In this document: positions 12,835-25,322 of the stretch, piece after piece
How positions within the stretch are numbered: position 1 is the stretch's first letter
Layout of the letters: each line of letters starts with the position of its first letter
Assembly: GCA_037976565.1 (NCBI GenBank)
Contig: CP137668.1
Coordinates: 35,540,088 to 35,604,087 of the forward strand
Reading direction: 5' to 3'
DNA from: Mesocentrotus franciscanus
Taxonomy: Eukaryota > Echinodermata > Echinoidea > Camarodonta > Strongylocentrotidae
DNA: 64,000 nucleotides
The notes under the pieces: model-generated
Database searches by the model: none
What the model was told of the DNA's origin: nothing
What the model saw: only the letters and a program-made list of their open reading frames with translations
Position numbers and translations under genes: made by a program

Positions 12835-13080
12835 CAGGCGCGGATCCACGTGGGGCGAGGGCGCCCGACGGCCCGCCCCCCACCTGGCAAAAAAGTTTAG
12901 AGAAAAGATGGTAACTACAAATTTTCCTTTTCGTTTGCTCAATGGGAGGGGGTTTTGAGTTTTTTGTTTCTTTGTTTATTTTACTTAGTGCTCACACTAC
13001 CCCCCACTGAGCGAAATATCGATCGGCGCGATTTTTACATTTCAGGCCGCCCCTATTGGAAAATCCTGGATCCGCCCCTG
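12835..13080. mobile_element. hAT-type MITE, older copy
   Basis: The ends are 'caggcgcggatcca' and 'tggatccgcccctg' inverted. The flanks 'atatagcc' and 'ctaaagcc' match at 6 of 8 positions, consistent with a decayed 8-bp target duplication. The interior 'gagcgaaa.atcg..cggc.cgattttt' resembles the element at 5667-5971. Confidence 0.8.
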
Positions 13081-13431
13081 CTAAAGCCCTCGTAACATCA
13101 ATAGCCCTCGTAGCATGATTATAAATGGATTTGAATAATTATTACATCATTACATGTATATTTTCTGTGTTTGCTTTGAATTTATGTCTCGAATTAATCA
13201 ATGTTTACCTTTTTCTGAACCTGATTGCATATTTATGTTTAAATTCCGTATTTTTCCTGTGTTTGTTCTGTATTTATCATTATATCCTGCCTCCTTGTCG
13301 CTACGAGGGCTATATCGCACCCCTAAATAAAAATAAATAAATAAAAAAAAATCTCTCACAGCCGTGGGGTGTCCCATATTCATTATTTCGCTTTCTTATC
13401 ATTTTGTTCATTGCTTATTTCATATTCATTT

Positions 13432-13605
13432 TTTGAATGAATAGCGACCCTCGATCACCCCGTATTATATAGCGACCCTCATTTCGTATTATGAATATAA
13501 TATAGCGACCCTCATTTCGTAATATGAATAGCGACCCTCATGTCCTATTATGAATAGAGACCCTTTTCTCAAATTATGAATAGCGGTCCTTATGAAAAGC
13601 GAGGT
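13432..13605. repeat. Minisatellite, 'atagcgaccctc' unit
   Basis: About six imperfect units of roughly 28-36 bp share 'tatgaatagcgaccctcat'. The last units drift ('gaatagagaccc', 'gaatagcggtcc'). Confidence 0.85.
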
Positions 13606-15634
13606 TAACCCTCGTGTTTTGCTATGATATGAAATCTGTTATTTTGCTGTGACATTGGAGACTCTGGTGAAAGCTTTTGTCCAATCTTTCTTCTCTTTAT
13701 CAATATCATCCATGTTACATTTTCACTTTTTGTTTTTTTATTTCGAAGACACCATAGCCTGAATTCTATCATTCTTTTGTTGCGCTAACTACGACCAAAG
13801 TCTTATTGGTCGCTTGATCGAAATATAGAAGAGATCTTTCTGTGCGGTGAACTCTGAGTCTAAGACCCAAGAAACTCGAAGGTGAGTCGTGCTATAATTA
13901 TCCATATATTTAATATATTCCGCTACAATCATGACTGCCATGTACTTTAGATACATTTCTATTTTCTAGTGCTTTCATACTATTTCAGGATTTCATACTA
14001 GATCTAGATGTTTTGGAAATAACATACTGTGCAATCTACTCGAACTTTTCAGTTTTTGTCGTCATGAGCTAGTTTTCAGCCTTACCCCTTACTTCTCCCG
14101 GGAAAGTCTTCCCAGACTTTAGGGGACAATCTCGGGAATTTCCGTGCAAATTAAAGAATAAGAAGAAGTTCGAACTCATAGACCTAATTACATTTTTAAG
14201 TTAACCGTTCAATTTCGTAAGTTTCTTGCATCAGTGATCAGAATAAATTCGAGTTATACTGCAACAGATTACCCTATTCCAATCTAGGTGGGTCTTAAAT
14301 GGTGGATCTATTCTGAAAAGTGAAATGAGTCGTTAATTATACAATGGCAATGGCACTGCTACTGCTACTACTAGTACTAGACTCTATACTATACTATAGA
14401 CTTTGTATGTAGGCCTACAGTATAGTGCTAGTGCTATCCTGCTACATGCCGTACGCATGCATGCATATCTGTGTGTGTTTAAAATAGTCATCGAAGTAGT
14501 CATCGAAGTCAAAGTAGTCTAGATCTACTGCATGTTGCCTGCCCGGTTTCCGGTCACATGAGCGGTTTTTCACAGATAACTTCTCTGGCAATGAATTATA
14601 TAGGCGCTAATATATTCTACTACTACTACATCACTTTGTCGCGAAAATTCTAACAAATCATGCGATGCCATTCTTTCTCGTGAAGTTCCAAACATTAAAT
14701 GTCCCTAGTTCGCCGTCTGCGTGGAGCATTTTTCCTGCCCTTTTCCACTCTCAGAGTCGGACTCGAGATCAAGGCTTTTAGATAAATCTCAAATAATTTG
14801 TCTTGATGAATTAATTTGTTCAATTGCAGTGTTTCTATCTCCCTGATCCAAGTGTTATTATTAATGCCACTCTATAAAGTATGTGTTCATGGCATGCCAA
14901 AGTGGATGAGGTATTGAGTTGTACTGAACGAAACAAGATGACTGTCATTTATAATAATAATACATAAGATTTGTAAGGCACCAAATCCACTTGACAATCA
15001 AATGCTCAAGGTGCAGCTTGTGCAAAAGATGAAATACATGATAAATAGACAAAAGTACAATAGGAAAGGTATGATGGTTGTTGACAAATTCAGTTGGTCA
15101 TGTCAGTTCTCATTTGCGAATATGTAGAACTGTGATGGGCTAATGTAGCTTTACAAGCTCAATTGATGAGATAAACTGAGCACAGCATAAAGGTATATTT
15201 TGTGGGGCAGTTTTTAAACAAGAGCGCTGTCTTTTCGTTAAATTAGTTGTCTGTGAACTGTGAAAGATAACAATAATAAGACAATTATTAAAAGATGACC
15301 AATTTTTCTATCGAATGCGAAAACATGTCAAAATGCGGATAGGGCCTATAGATGTAGGGAAAATTATGAGAAAGATTTTATCTTTCGTTTCGATATCTTT
15401 TCCTCAGATTAACTTTAACAGAAGAACCCAACTCATGGAACTTATTATAGACATTGCCACAAATGTTGAAGATGCAAGATGGTATGGACACCTAAAGATT
15501 TCACATAAAAATTGACAGGTATAGGCCTACATGTACGTCTATTTATAAACATGATGGTGTAATATTCAGTGATCTTGAAATTGATTTTCCTTAATATATG
15601 TAGGTAAACCATGAAAAGATATATAAAAGAGATA
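13606..15634. other. Mostly non-coding; possible 5' and internal exons
   Basis: A possible non-coding first exon ends at about 13881 at a strong donor ('ctcgaag' followed by 'gtgagt'). An exon-like segment at 15408-15481 has a 'ttttcctcag' acceptor, an open frame of 24 codons ('QLMELIIDIATNVEDARW' near its end) and a GTATGG donor. I cannot join these in frame with the exons at 16228 or 17480, so a gene here remains unproven. Confidence 0.25.
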
Positions 15635-15806
15635 CAGTCAAACCTGTCTATAGCGACCGCCTAAGGGAAACACAAAAAGTGGTCTTTGTAGACAGGTTCC
15701 TTTAGTACATGTTTCAATGAGAAACCATTTTCAAGGGAAACAAAAATGTGGTCCTTGTAGACAGGTGGTCTTTGTAGACAGGTGGTCACTAAAGCAGGTT
15801 TGACTG
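15635..15806. mobile_element. Tc1/mariner-type MITE ('cagtcaaacctg' ends)
   Basis: The termini 'cagtcaaacctg' and 'caggtttgactg' are exact inverted repeats, each flanked by TA (15633-15634, 15807-15808). The interior repeats 'gtggtcttTgtagacagg' three times. A one-ended relative lies at 60512-60655. Confidence 0.88.
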
Positions 15807-16227
15807 TATATGAGTACAATTGTGGAGTAAATGTGATAATTTTGGATTGTTTTTCAAAATGTTTTAAACATTTGTAAATAGAATGTATGGAAGTGATTCA
15901 TTTCTAGGATGGACTAATGTGGCCACAGTAAAGTGGTATCATTTGAAAAATTTTATATTGTGGGGTGTCAGGAAGAGTTTGGAAACAATGTTTCCAAAGT
16001 CAGTAGATTTACAAATTTGTCAGAAACAAGTTCTGTAAATGACCTGTCACAAATTTGTATGAGGAGGGAGGGGGGACAGAAGAGGTAAAATCTTGATCAT
16101 CAAACACTGCCCCCACGTGAACATGTATTCTTGTTGAGAAGACTTAATGATGAACATTAGTGCAATTATAATTTGTGTATACTGCTTTTACATATTTAAT
16201 TTTTCATTTTTTTTCTTCATTTTTTAG

Positions 16228-16324
16228 GATGATGCTTTCCCATAGGAGATGAACGCCGATGGAGCAAGATGACAACTTGAGGAGACAAAGGCAGAACAAC
16301 AAAATAATGGGCCGTTTTGGAGAG
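16228..16324 (+). CDS. Hypothetical exon, copy 1 of a duplicated pair
   Basis: A pyrimidine-rich tract and 'tttttag' precede it, and 'gagag' then GTACAT ends it. From the ATG at 16259, 22 codons run open to the donor in phase 0 ('MEQDDNLRRQRQNNKIMG' and four more). I do not recognise the peptide. The exon, its upstream intron (from about 16080) and downstream flank (to about 16445) are repeated at 17333-17695. Conservation of the frame in both copies is mild support for coding. It could equally be non-coding duplicated sequence. Confidence 0.3.
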
Positions 16325-17479
16325 GTACATGGTTATGAAAGTTTCCTTCTACCCTGACAACAATCTCTTTTCAAATTTTCCTTTTTCTGTTTGTTGAGAC
16401 CATTGGAGTCCAGATTACAGGGACTCCATGTGTATACAGACAGAAATGGGGAAATCTAACCATGATAACAAGTTGATTTGAATCATAGTAGAAATATCAT
16501 CAAAAAACAAATGAAGGTTATAGAGTACCGAAGTGTGATGTATTGGCCAAGTTGTCAAGGGTGCTGGTTCCAAACAATTTTGTGCTAAACAATGGCGTGG
16601 TGATAACACCAGCGCCACACACTGAATTTGCCCAGGTCCATCCCGTTGCTTGAATGATTTTGCGGTGAACCTCATGCGCAGGCTCTGTTGATTGGAACCA
16701 GTAACCAAGACGACGATGAAATATGGCATTTATAGCCCTTCGGTACTATTAAGTTTGACAGTTTGGTTCATTTAATAAATACATGTAGATGAAAATCTAA
16801 GAAATTATTTATTAGCTCACCTCAGCAAAATGCTCAACTTGACAGGAATCGTCCTTGGGAAAGGAAGTATCTAAAGTTGTTGATATGAGGTAACCATCTG
16901 GCATGGGGGCAGCCCCCCAGGTGCCCCAGGGTCATATTTTGATATACTCTTCTATAAAAGGATTGCTGGAATTTAAGCAAACTTGATAGGAATTATCCTT
17001 GGGTGAAAGGGATCTAACTTTGTGAGAATGAGTCTCTCTGACATGTGGGCAGCCTCTCCCAAAATTGCCCCAGGGACTACGGTTATAAAATTTCAATGTC
17101 TTCCTTAAAAAAAACTACATATAACTTTCACAAATGTATTTTTCTAGAGAGAGGAAGGGGGGATGGTACTGGATGTGGATTGACATACTACCTCTCATGT
17201 AAGCATAATGTCCGCGAAACTCTTGATTCAATTTTTCAACTCACACTGAAATAGCTACATGTGGTTATAATGGTTTAATTGCCCTAACCAACCCCGACCT
17301 CCCCTCCCTAAAAAAGAAGTTGTTTTCATTTTAGGTAAAGTAAAATCTTGATCATCTACCCATGGACCTACTACGAACACTGCCCCCAGCTGAACATATG
17401 TATCCTTGTTCAGAAGACTGATCAACATGAGGGCAATTATAATTTGTGTATAATGCTTTTGCATTATTTTAAATTTTAG

Positions 17480-17576
17480 GATGATGCTTCACCATAGGAG
17501 ATGAACGCTGATGAAGCAAGATGACAACTTGAGGAGACAAAGGCAGAACAACAAAATAATGGGCTGTTTTGGAGAG
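17480..17576 (+). CDS. Hypothetical exon, copy 2 of a duplicated pair
   Basis: This is the counterpart of the exon at 16228-16324. It has the same acceptor and donor positions and the same 22-codon open frame from an ATG at 17511, with only two residue changes (E2 to K, R19 to C). If it is part of a gene, the two copies could serve as alternative first coding exons. There is no in-frame partner exon I can identify. Confidence 0.3.
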
Positions 17577-17699
17577 GTACATGGTTATGAAAGTTTCTTC
17601 TCTAACAATCTCTTTTAAAATCATCCCTTTTCCGTTGTTGAGACCACTGGAGTCCAGATTACAGGGAATCCATGTGTATACAGACAGAACTAGGCAAAT

Positions 17700-18600
17700 C
17701 TAACCTAATCTAACATTTATTTGTCAAATAAACCCAACTGTCAACCTTAAAGGGAGTGTAGACTGACGAGACTAAGTGTCTTTCCCATGGCCTGACTCGG
17801 GGCTAATCGAGATTAAGTCGCTGACTACCGTTAATCCAGTCCATTCGTTTACGTGCAGTTGTCCAAAAGAAGACGTAGATGGCATTAACCAGTATTTGCC
17901 AAGCTACACGGCCTTTAATAAAAATTGATTTGGTAATTCTCAAAAAAACATATTTAAATATTACATGTACTTTCTATTAACGGATGGTTCCAGTCAAGTA
18001 TGGTTAACCTCACATTTTCAGAGATTTCGCTGCAAGTCTTATGCACATTCTGATACCATTTTCGTCGAAATCCGATATACCTGTAAGGTGTAACAATTAC
18101 AATTAGTATGCGCATGTCATCAAAAAGTGCAATACTTGCATATATTCATGTACAAGCAGAAATGTGTAGCGCATATCACATTTTAAACATCTCTATGCGC
18201 TTCCAAATTTAGAAATTATTAACCGGCTTTAGCTGTGCCACCATTACGGCGCTCTAGCATTTCAAGGAATTAATTCCAGCCATTTACCTCACCCAGGTCG
18301 AGTGTGGCAAATGTAGATTAATGTCTTACTAAAGAACATTGGTGATGCAGCGGAACTCGAACAGCGGACCTTGTGATCCGCAGTCCGATGACATATCCAC
18401 ATATACAGGTTTAGATGTATTTCTTCATAAGTGGGAGCTTTGAGCTTCTCTAGTTCTGGTAGCAAAAAAGGAAATTGGAATGTTACTTGTTGAATATGTC
18501 CTTATACATGTAATGTTCCAAATTGCATCAAAAGATGTCAATTGTATCAAAATGTGCCAGACATGTTCTTGTTCCGTGCATGATTTCTGATGAATTTGAA
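17700..18600. other. Non-coding
   Basis: No gene is seen. The stretch 18230-18370 has SINE-like features ('tcacccaggtcgagtg', 'gcggaactcgaacagcgg', 'tgatccgcagtccgatgac') and may be a worn tRNA-SINE body in reverse order. Confidence 0.4.
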
Positions 18601-18605
18601 TTTTC

Positions 18606-18855
18606 TTTTTCTTTTCATGCAGCATTCAAATGGACTTCCAATCCAGCTCTTTTTCATTGGTAACTAGGCCCAGGCTTTGACGGCTGTAGAAGGAGGAGGC
18701 ATCAATCGTCAGACGATAGCAGTTTGCACCTTTTTCTTTTCATGCAGCATTCAAATGGACTTCCAATCCAGCGCTTTTTCATTGGTAACTAGGCCCAGGC
18801 TTTGACGGCTGTAGAAGGAGGAGGCATCAATCGTCAGACGATAGCAGTTTGCACC
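18606..18855. repeat. Recent tandem duplication, period 125 bp
   Basis: Two units (about 18606-18730 and 18731-18855) differ at one clear position ('ccagctctttttc' against 'ccagcgctttttc'). The near-identity points to a very young event or an assembly artefact. Confidence 0.9.
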
Positions 18856-18908
18856 TGTGCTCGGGCTGCCCCCCCCCCATGTGGGCATGTACCGTTGATC
18901 TAAATACA

Positions 18909-19036
18909 GTGGAACCTCGTTATAATAAACACTATAATTATCCAAATGTAATTTTGATGGTCCCACTTCTTTGTATTCTGGTTTTGGGCCCTCATATAAC
19001 AAGGCTCCAATATAACTACAATGTAGGTAATTTCCT
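18909..19036. mobile_element. MITE fragment ('cagtggaacctcgttataa' end)
   Basis: The left end 'cagtggaacctcgttataa' and the right part 'catataacaaggctccaata' look like worn inverted termini of a small TA-targeting element. It is non-coding. Confidence 0.5.
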
Positions 19037-19984
19037 TGTGACTTCTCTTTACCAATCATTAGTCATTATATAAATGCACCATTTTCTATGAAAACTTAAT
19101 TTACCACTGCACATGTGCAAGGAATTACGCAGTCAAAGATGTACATATTATATTATAATTTGTGTTTCAATCTATCACTTCCAGTTTTATATTGCACATT
19201 TTTTTGCATACAAAGCCATTTTTATTACAAAATTCAATCTCGTTTTCTAAATTAAATATCAATACCATTAAGTAATTGTTGTACTTTTCTATTAAATGTA
19301 ATTAGGGATGAATACATGATTGATACGGTATAATTTGCCATCATTATTTCACATAAATATGTCTTGGTAGTTAAAGGTACATGTAGTCCAGAATGTGTGG
19401 TGAAGAATATAGACCAAAGGAAGAGTGTAGGGTGGGTTGTGAAAAATTGTTGGGTGAAACGTATGATTGTGAAAGGCAGAATGGAAGGCCCATAATGAAT
19501 ATGTGATTGTGAAAGGATGAGAAAAAGGAAGGGAATACAGGAAGTAGATTGAATGCACTGATTTATAGTAGATGTCATTAATGAATTACAAATGAATGAG
19601 TTAGGATAATATGTGTGAATGAAAGTTGACCGAAGGATACGAGAGCTGAATAAACACGTACATGTATAATACATTCATTCACATTCCTCCATATATTACC
19701 CAGGGGGCAAACTCCCATATTTTGGAGGAACTCGCATGTCGAGATATAAAAAGTAGTCCTATATAAGTGCATCATATGACCACTTCGCAACATCCCTATG
19801 GTGGACTACTTTTATAGCAATGCATGGTGGGCCCTTCCAGAGAGTGCCTAATGTGTTTGTGTGCTGGAAAAGGGTATGGTGGGGGGCAGACAAAATCTGC
19901 ATCACCCCACTCTTACATGCAGGCCCGCTGAATGCTTTTCATAGTGGGTGGGGAGGCTATATATGAGTATATATGATCAGGTAG
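19037..19984. other. Non-coding
   Basis: No supported gene. A minus-strand open frame at 19252-19674 is low complexity. Short 'gattgtgaaagg' repeats lie at 19460-19520. Confidence 0.5.
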
Positions 19985-20510
19985 AGCGTAGCGTAAATTG
20001 GCGGGGGTCAAGGTGGAGCCCGGAAGCTCAGGGGTATGGGCATTTAATTCAGTCAGATGAGCATATTTTGATACCTTATTTGTGACACTGGCAGGACACT
20101 AATTGGCGTGGGGTCCAGGGCGGAGCCCCGAAGCTAAGGGTTTTAGGAATAAATGAGGTCAGATGAGCATCCATGCAGGGGCCCACCTTAGTGCCATTGG
20201 TTGGGTCGTGGGCAAAGCCCCGGAAGCTCAGGGTTTTAAGCGTTTAATTAAGGTCAGATGAGCATATTTTGATACCTTATTTTTGACACTGGCAGGACAC
20301 TAATTGGCGTTGGGTCCAGGGGCAGAGCCCCAGAAGCTCAGGGTTTTAGGCATTTTATAACGGTCAGATAAGCATTCAGGGGCCCGCCTTAGGGCCCTAG
20401 GTGGAATCCAGGGGCAGAGCTACCGGAAGCTCAGGGTTTGAGGCTTTAATCAAGGTTAGATGAGCATATTTTTATGTATTTTGTGACACTGGCAGGTCAC
20501 TTTTCTTTCT
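19985..20510. repeat. Tandem repeat, period about 201 bp, ~2.5 copies
   Basis: 'gatgagcatattttgatacc' recurs at 20057, 20258 and (diverged) 20460. 'gacactggcaggacactaattggcg' type and 'ggaagctcagggtttt' blocks recur in step. Each unit also holds a half-length internal echo ('cagggg.cccgcctta'). GC-rich blocks continue to about 20610. Confidence 0.85.
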
Positions 20511-20769
20511 TTCTTTTTCTCTTTCTTTCTATTTCTCGTTAATATACTTTTTCAAAAAGGTGGGGGCTCGAGGCCCCCGAGCCCCGCCGTTCCTCGGGCC
20601 TTGACATTTAGGCCTCTAAATAAGCACATTTCTTGCCTGACTGTAAATATAGGAATTTGTCATTTTCCAACAAACGCATAAACAATTATAATTTACTAAA
20701 AAGTGAGGAAAAATCTCGGAAAACTATGTCGATCATTTCAGCAACATTTGTAAATCACCGGTATCGAAC

Positions 20770-21570
20770 TAGAAATAAACCATGTTTGAATTATATTGCC
20801 CCCGCCAAGCCCTCCATAAGTGCGCCATATGCAGTGCCCCCTCGAGCCTCACCTTGTTGCATGTTGCATGGCGGGAAAAAACGCAATTGATCTCTCCTAC
20901 CTTTCTTCTTTCTCTTTTTTTTTTCTTCACTTTCTCTCCTCTTTCCCATTCCATTTCCTTACTCTCTCTTTAGGGTTTGCTGGGGAGGAAGCCTGTTGCC
21001 CCCGATCGATCCACACGTTGTTGGCGGGATTCATCGCAACTGATCTCCCTTCTTTCTAATCACCTTTCTTTTCTTCTTCCTCTTTTTGTTCCCTTTAGCT
21101 CTCCTCTTTCCCTTCCTTCTCTCTTTTTTGGCGGGGAGGGGAGGGGAGAGGCAAGGGCCTTTGCCCCCGATCCACAACTTGTTGGCGGGAAGATTGCAAC
21201 TGATATCCCTTCTTTCTTTTCTAATTCTTCCTCTTTTTTCTCCTTCCCTTTATCTCCTTTTCCTTTTTTTTTTCCTTTCCTTCCTTCTCTCTTGTTTTAT
21301 TAACAGCCTAGGAGGTAAGGCCCTTTATCTCCTCTTTCCCTTTTTCTTCCCTTCTAACTTCCTCTCCTCCCTTTCCCTCTTTCCCTCTCTCTCTATTTGG
21401 GGAGGCCCTCGGCCCTGGATCCACGCCTGGGGGTCTGAGTTGAGCAGTACAATTCATTAAAATATATTGTTTATCATATTTCATTTTTTTCCTTTCTCTT
21501 CTTATTTTTCTTTCTTTTTTCTTTATTTTCACCTTCTTCTTCCTCTCTCTCTCTCTTGCCGGGTCAGGTT
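20770..21570. repeat. Pyrimidine-rich repeat region
   Basis: Long C/T tracts are broken by three copies of a 'ttggcgggaa...gcaactgatctccct' block (near 20868, 21021, 21181). The open frames on both strands here are a product of the composition. Confidence 0.75.
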
Positions 21571-21949
21571 ATATTGCCTGGCCCCTGGCCAGAGCATAAC
21601 ACTGAGTTCAATCTTTTATTCAGATGGTCATATCTCAAATACTTAACATATTCAATTGGTTTTAATTTTATTTTGGTGCTCATGAAGTATTGACAAATTT
21701 AAAATAGATTTTTATGACGTCACAGCTTCGGTACTCTATTATGATCTTTATAATTCGATATTTATGTCCTGTAGGTAGCAAGTAGTGCTATTTATTAAGC
21801 TTCAGGATTAATTTTTTTGAAGTCGTAATGACCCGTAGCACAGAAAGACTCGCATCACAGTGGACCAGGAAATGCTAAGTAATAAACATGATATAGTAAC
21901 ATTGTATCGGAAAAGCCCACGATATTCAAATTAAAACATAATGTGGTAC

Positions 21950-22950
21950 AAGGGTGGCGGAGCGTCTTTAAAAGTTGGGGCACCATAAAGGGCACTTTCT
22001 TGAAGAAAGAGGCACTTAAAAGATAACCTCAAAGCAAAAATATACAATTTTCAAACATTGGTATACACATGTACCCTTATAATTATTGTGATTGATACAT
22101 TTCAATATCAGGGATGATTTCACTGTTTATTATGATTTTGCGGCTGGGTGTGATGGTCTGAATTTCCATTTTCGAGTGAGCAATGAGAGCGAGCAAAAAT
22201 TGTAAGATTTATGAGGACACAATTAAAGAGGACAAATCCAATCCTGATGGGGTTTTTACCACAATCTCATCATGAATGACTGAAAAGATTTGTAAATACA
22301 TGATGTAGTTACATAATTTACAGCAACTGAAAATATGCGAGAACATGGCAATGAGTTTGAGGGTGAACACTCGAGAAAAAATGCTATTAGTCGCTTTAAA
22401 TTAGGAGCACATGTTACGTAGAAAGGAAAAAGGGGCACTTATTACAAAGGAAAAGAGGCATGCATCTATCAGATTTTAATAAGGGCATTATTCTATCAGA
22501 GGTTAAAAGGGGTATTTATGAGACGTGGAAAGGGCTCTTAATAAAAAGGAACAAAGGCACTTGTAAGAAAGGAAAAGGGATCACTTGTGAATAGTAAAAA
22601 GGAGCACTAATCAGAGATTAAAAGGAGCACTTATTAAAAGGAAAACGGGCACATGTCAGATTTGAATAGGGGCATTTACACAGTTGAAAAGGGGCATTTG
22701 TAAGAAGGGGAAAAGTGTCACTTATCAGAAGGACAAAAGGCAATTAGATGAACAAGGAAAAGGTCATATGTCAAACTAAAGGGCTATTTATTTGAAGAGG
22801 AAGTAAAAGGGACATTTTTCCTCTGTAAAAGGGGAACTTTGGGGTACTTGAAAAGTGTTGGGGCGTGCCCCGGAGGGATCGGAAACATATTTGTTTCTAA
22901 ACAGGGGCACCGTATCTGAAGTAAAAGGGGCACTCGAAAACATGGGGGCA
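21950..22950. repeat. Degenerate minisatellite ('aggggcacttat' unit)
   Basis: Some twenty loose units of about 25-40 bp carry 'gggcacttat.agaaaggaaaa'. They are densest at 22420-22830. No coding is seen. Confidence 0.8.
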
Positions 22951-23595
22951 TTTTTGTGTTTTTGTTTCTAATTTTTTGTTCTAAATCTTGCCTTTTAAGT
23001 ACAGTCATCAAAGGTGTTTCAAATATCAACATTGCATCCTCTCTTTCTCTCTCACCCTCTCCTCTCTCTCTCTCTCTCTCTCCTTTCCCCCCTTCCCCTC
23101 CTGTCATATAACTTTTTGATATCTTTGTATAGAATAATCATTTTACAAAATATTATAAAGGAAACATTTCACAAATCAGCAGTCATTCTTTTCGCACATC
23201 ACATGATTACGCCTCGTCAAATGCTCTGCAGTTTAGACATTCAAAATTTTAATATATACAATAACAGTTGAGTTATGTATTATATCATATTCTCACTGTC
23301 ATATAGGCAGAAAATATTTAATAAATACAAGATAATATAATACAATTTTTAAAAAGTTTTCCCACATCACCTGTTACATTTTTTGTTTAACTTCAAAGTT
23401 TCTAGGAATAGTAAGTAATGATATCTGCCTCAGCAGCGTGCATAGTTATTTTTTAAATGGTTAAATTATGATGCAATAAATGCACTTGCATTTCACGGGT
23501 TTTAGGAACGTTATTAAATATATTTTTAGACAATATCATCATCATGTAAAAGAAAAACAAAACATCTAGTTCCTTTAGATGGGACACGAAAGTAA
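22951..23595. other. Non-coding with a (CT)n run
   Basis: A CT microsatellite lies at 23037-23100. Otherwise it is AT-rich with nothing recognised. Confidence 0.5.
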
Positions 23596-23599
23596 AACA

Positions 23600-24806
23600 A
23601 ATCGGCCAGTACTGCAGTAGACACTTTTCGCCAATCGCTAGCAGACTCATCTCGCCGATCGGCCAGTGGACACTTTTCGCCAATCGCAGACTCATCTCGC
23701 CGATCTAGGAGACACATCTCGCCGGGGGAATGCGGCAAGATGTGTCTGTAAGACGCAGCTCGCCAGGCGAGATGCGTCTGTACAGACGTGATTTCGCTAA
23801 GACACATCTCGCCACGACACCGGCTAAGCCTACCGTGTGCGACCGTGTGGTAAATTTCGTGCGGACGATGGAACACGGTGAGGGCACACGGCGGGCGTTG
23901 AGCGATCGGTGATCACGGTGGGGGCTCGATAGCGGCCGGCGAGACCCGGCGAAATTTTCGCCGTGTGGATACAAGCGGTGGCACTCGGTGAAAACCCGGT
24001 ATAAGGACGGTAAGAGGACGGTATAAAAGTCGGTGGGCCAGGACGAGGTCGTTATGGACCCGTTCGTGGGGCGGTGAGAACGGTGAAGACGTGTCATATT
24101 TTGTCCAACGGGTTGTTACCGTGGTCAAACCGGCCTCGTACCGGGTTCTCGCCGGGCTCTCACAGTTCGCTCAACGTTGACCCACCGCCTCATACCGGCT
24201 ACATACCAGCCCCTCACCGGTCTTTCAGCGTTCAACCGCTCTCTTAACGACCTAATAACGTCCTCTTACCGTTCCATCGTCCTCATAACGTCTCCATACC
24301 GGCATGTTGCCGTGTGTTTTACATTGCGCCCGTTCAGAAACCGTGCCAGACACCGTGACTCTATATATTACTGTATATAAATGCTTCCTCTGTTGTTTCC
24401 TGCGGATCAGAAAGCTTCCTAGCTTTACCCCTTCCCCCTGCCAGCTGCTTTCCTTTCATGTGTAGGCATTATGAAGAATTATGAAGAATTTTTGAGAAGA
24501 ACTATGAGGATCGAGGACGTACATCCGTGAACTCGAGAACTAAAGTGTGACGGGCCGGGTGAGTGCCCAGCTTTTATATACGGTGTGTGACGTCTTCAAG
24601 GCGGAGCGAAAGTTTAGCGAACGGTATGGGTGCGTTCCTGGCGGTAAGCGGCCGGTACCCACCCGGTGAGGAACCGGTGAAGACACGGCGAGACCCGGCG
24701 AGGGAACTGCCAACACGGTGACACTAGCTGGAACGAGGACGTTGTAAGCGGTAAGGATCCGGTATGGAGACGGAATGGAAACGTTGAGGACACGGTGGAA
24801 AAAAAT
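23600..24806. mobile_element. GC-rich inverted array of an 11-12 bp motif (foldback-like)
   Basis: The first part (23640-23815) has 'gacacatctcgcc' repeats. Then come modules with a loose consensus 'acggtatgagga'. At 23880-24100 they read forward ('ggtataaggacggtaagagg', 'acggtataaaag'). At 24160-24320 they read as reverse complement ('cctcttaccgttcc', 'cctcataacgtctccatacc'). At 24540-24806 they read forward again ('ggtatggagacggaatgg', 'aaacgttgaggacacgg'). There is no durable ORF. The build (inverted arms made of short tandem units) recalls the TU foldback elements described from sea urchin, but the unit differs and the link is inference. Confidence 0.65.
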
Positions 24807-25090
24807 TAACAAAAATATAATCTTTGCGGCCGGAGAGGTTTTCGCCGCTTGCCATTTAAACCAAACGGTATGGGCCCGTTGGTGTATAGCCGTTGCTATG
24901 TGACAGCACCATAAGGTAGGCTAATTTAGGTGCTTTGTTTGCACGGAAAAAAGTAGGTTCTTGGTTGTGCAGTAAATTTCTAGATCGTCCTCGGGATTTT
25001 ATATTCCTCCCAACATGTGTGTCCTAGTAATAACATACAGATGTGTACATACGAGTCCTCGATTCACACCAGAAACGCATATTTATTTGT

Positions 25091-25147
25091 TGGTGTGGGT
25101 GCGTGTGTGTGTGTGTGTATGCGTGTGTGTGTGCGTGTGTGTGTATG
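25091..25147. repeat. (TG)n microsatellite
   Basis: Alternating 'gtgtgtgtgtgtatgcgtg' runs. Confidence 0.95.
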
Positions 25148-25322
25148 TGGGGAATACTGAAAGTGAAATACAAAACATATTAAAACTTACATCTTTATCT
25201 TGTAAAATAGAAATATGTTTTAAACTTAATCTCAAAAATTATTTTACAATGTCCATCTCAACAGGGGAGGTTTTCATCAATTAAAAAGCGATTACCGTAA
25301 TCCTCCCGCCTAAACCTACAAC

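Larger units (their letters stand above)
16080..17695 (+). repeat. Direct duplication of ~365 bp, copies 1.25 kb apart
   Basis: The blocks 16080-16445 and 17333-17695 share long runs such as 'gacaacttgaggagacaaag' and 'ccatgtgtatacagacagaa'. The sequence between them contains further short internal similarity ('ggcagcc.c.ccca' near 16910 and 17050). Confidence 0.85.
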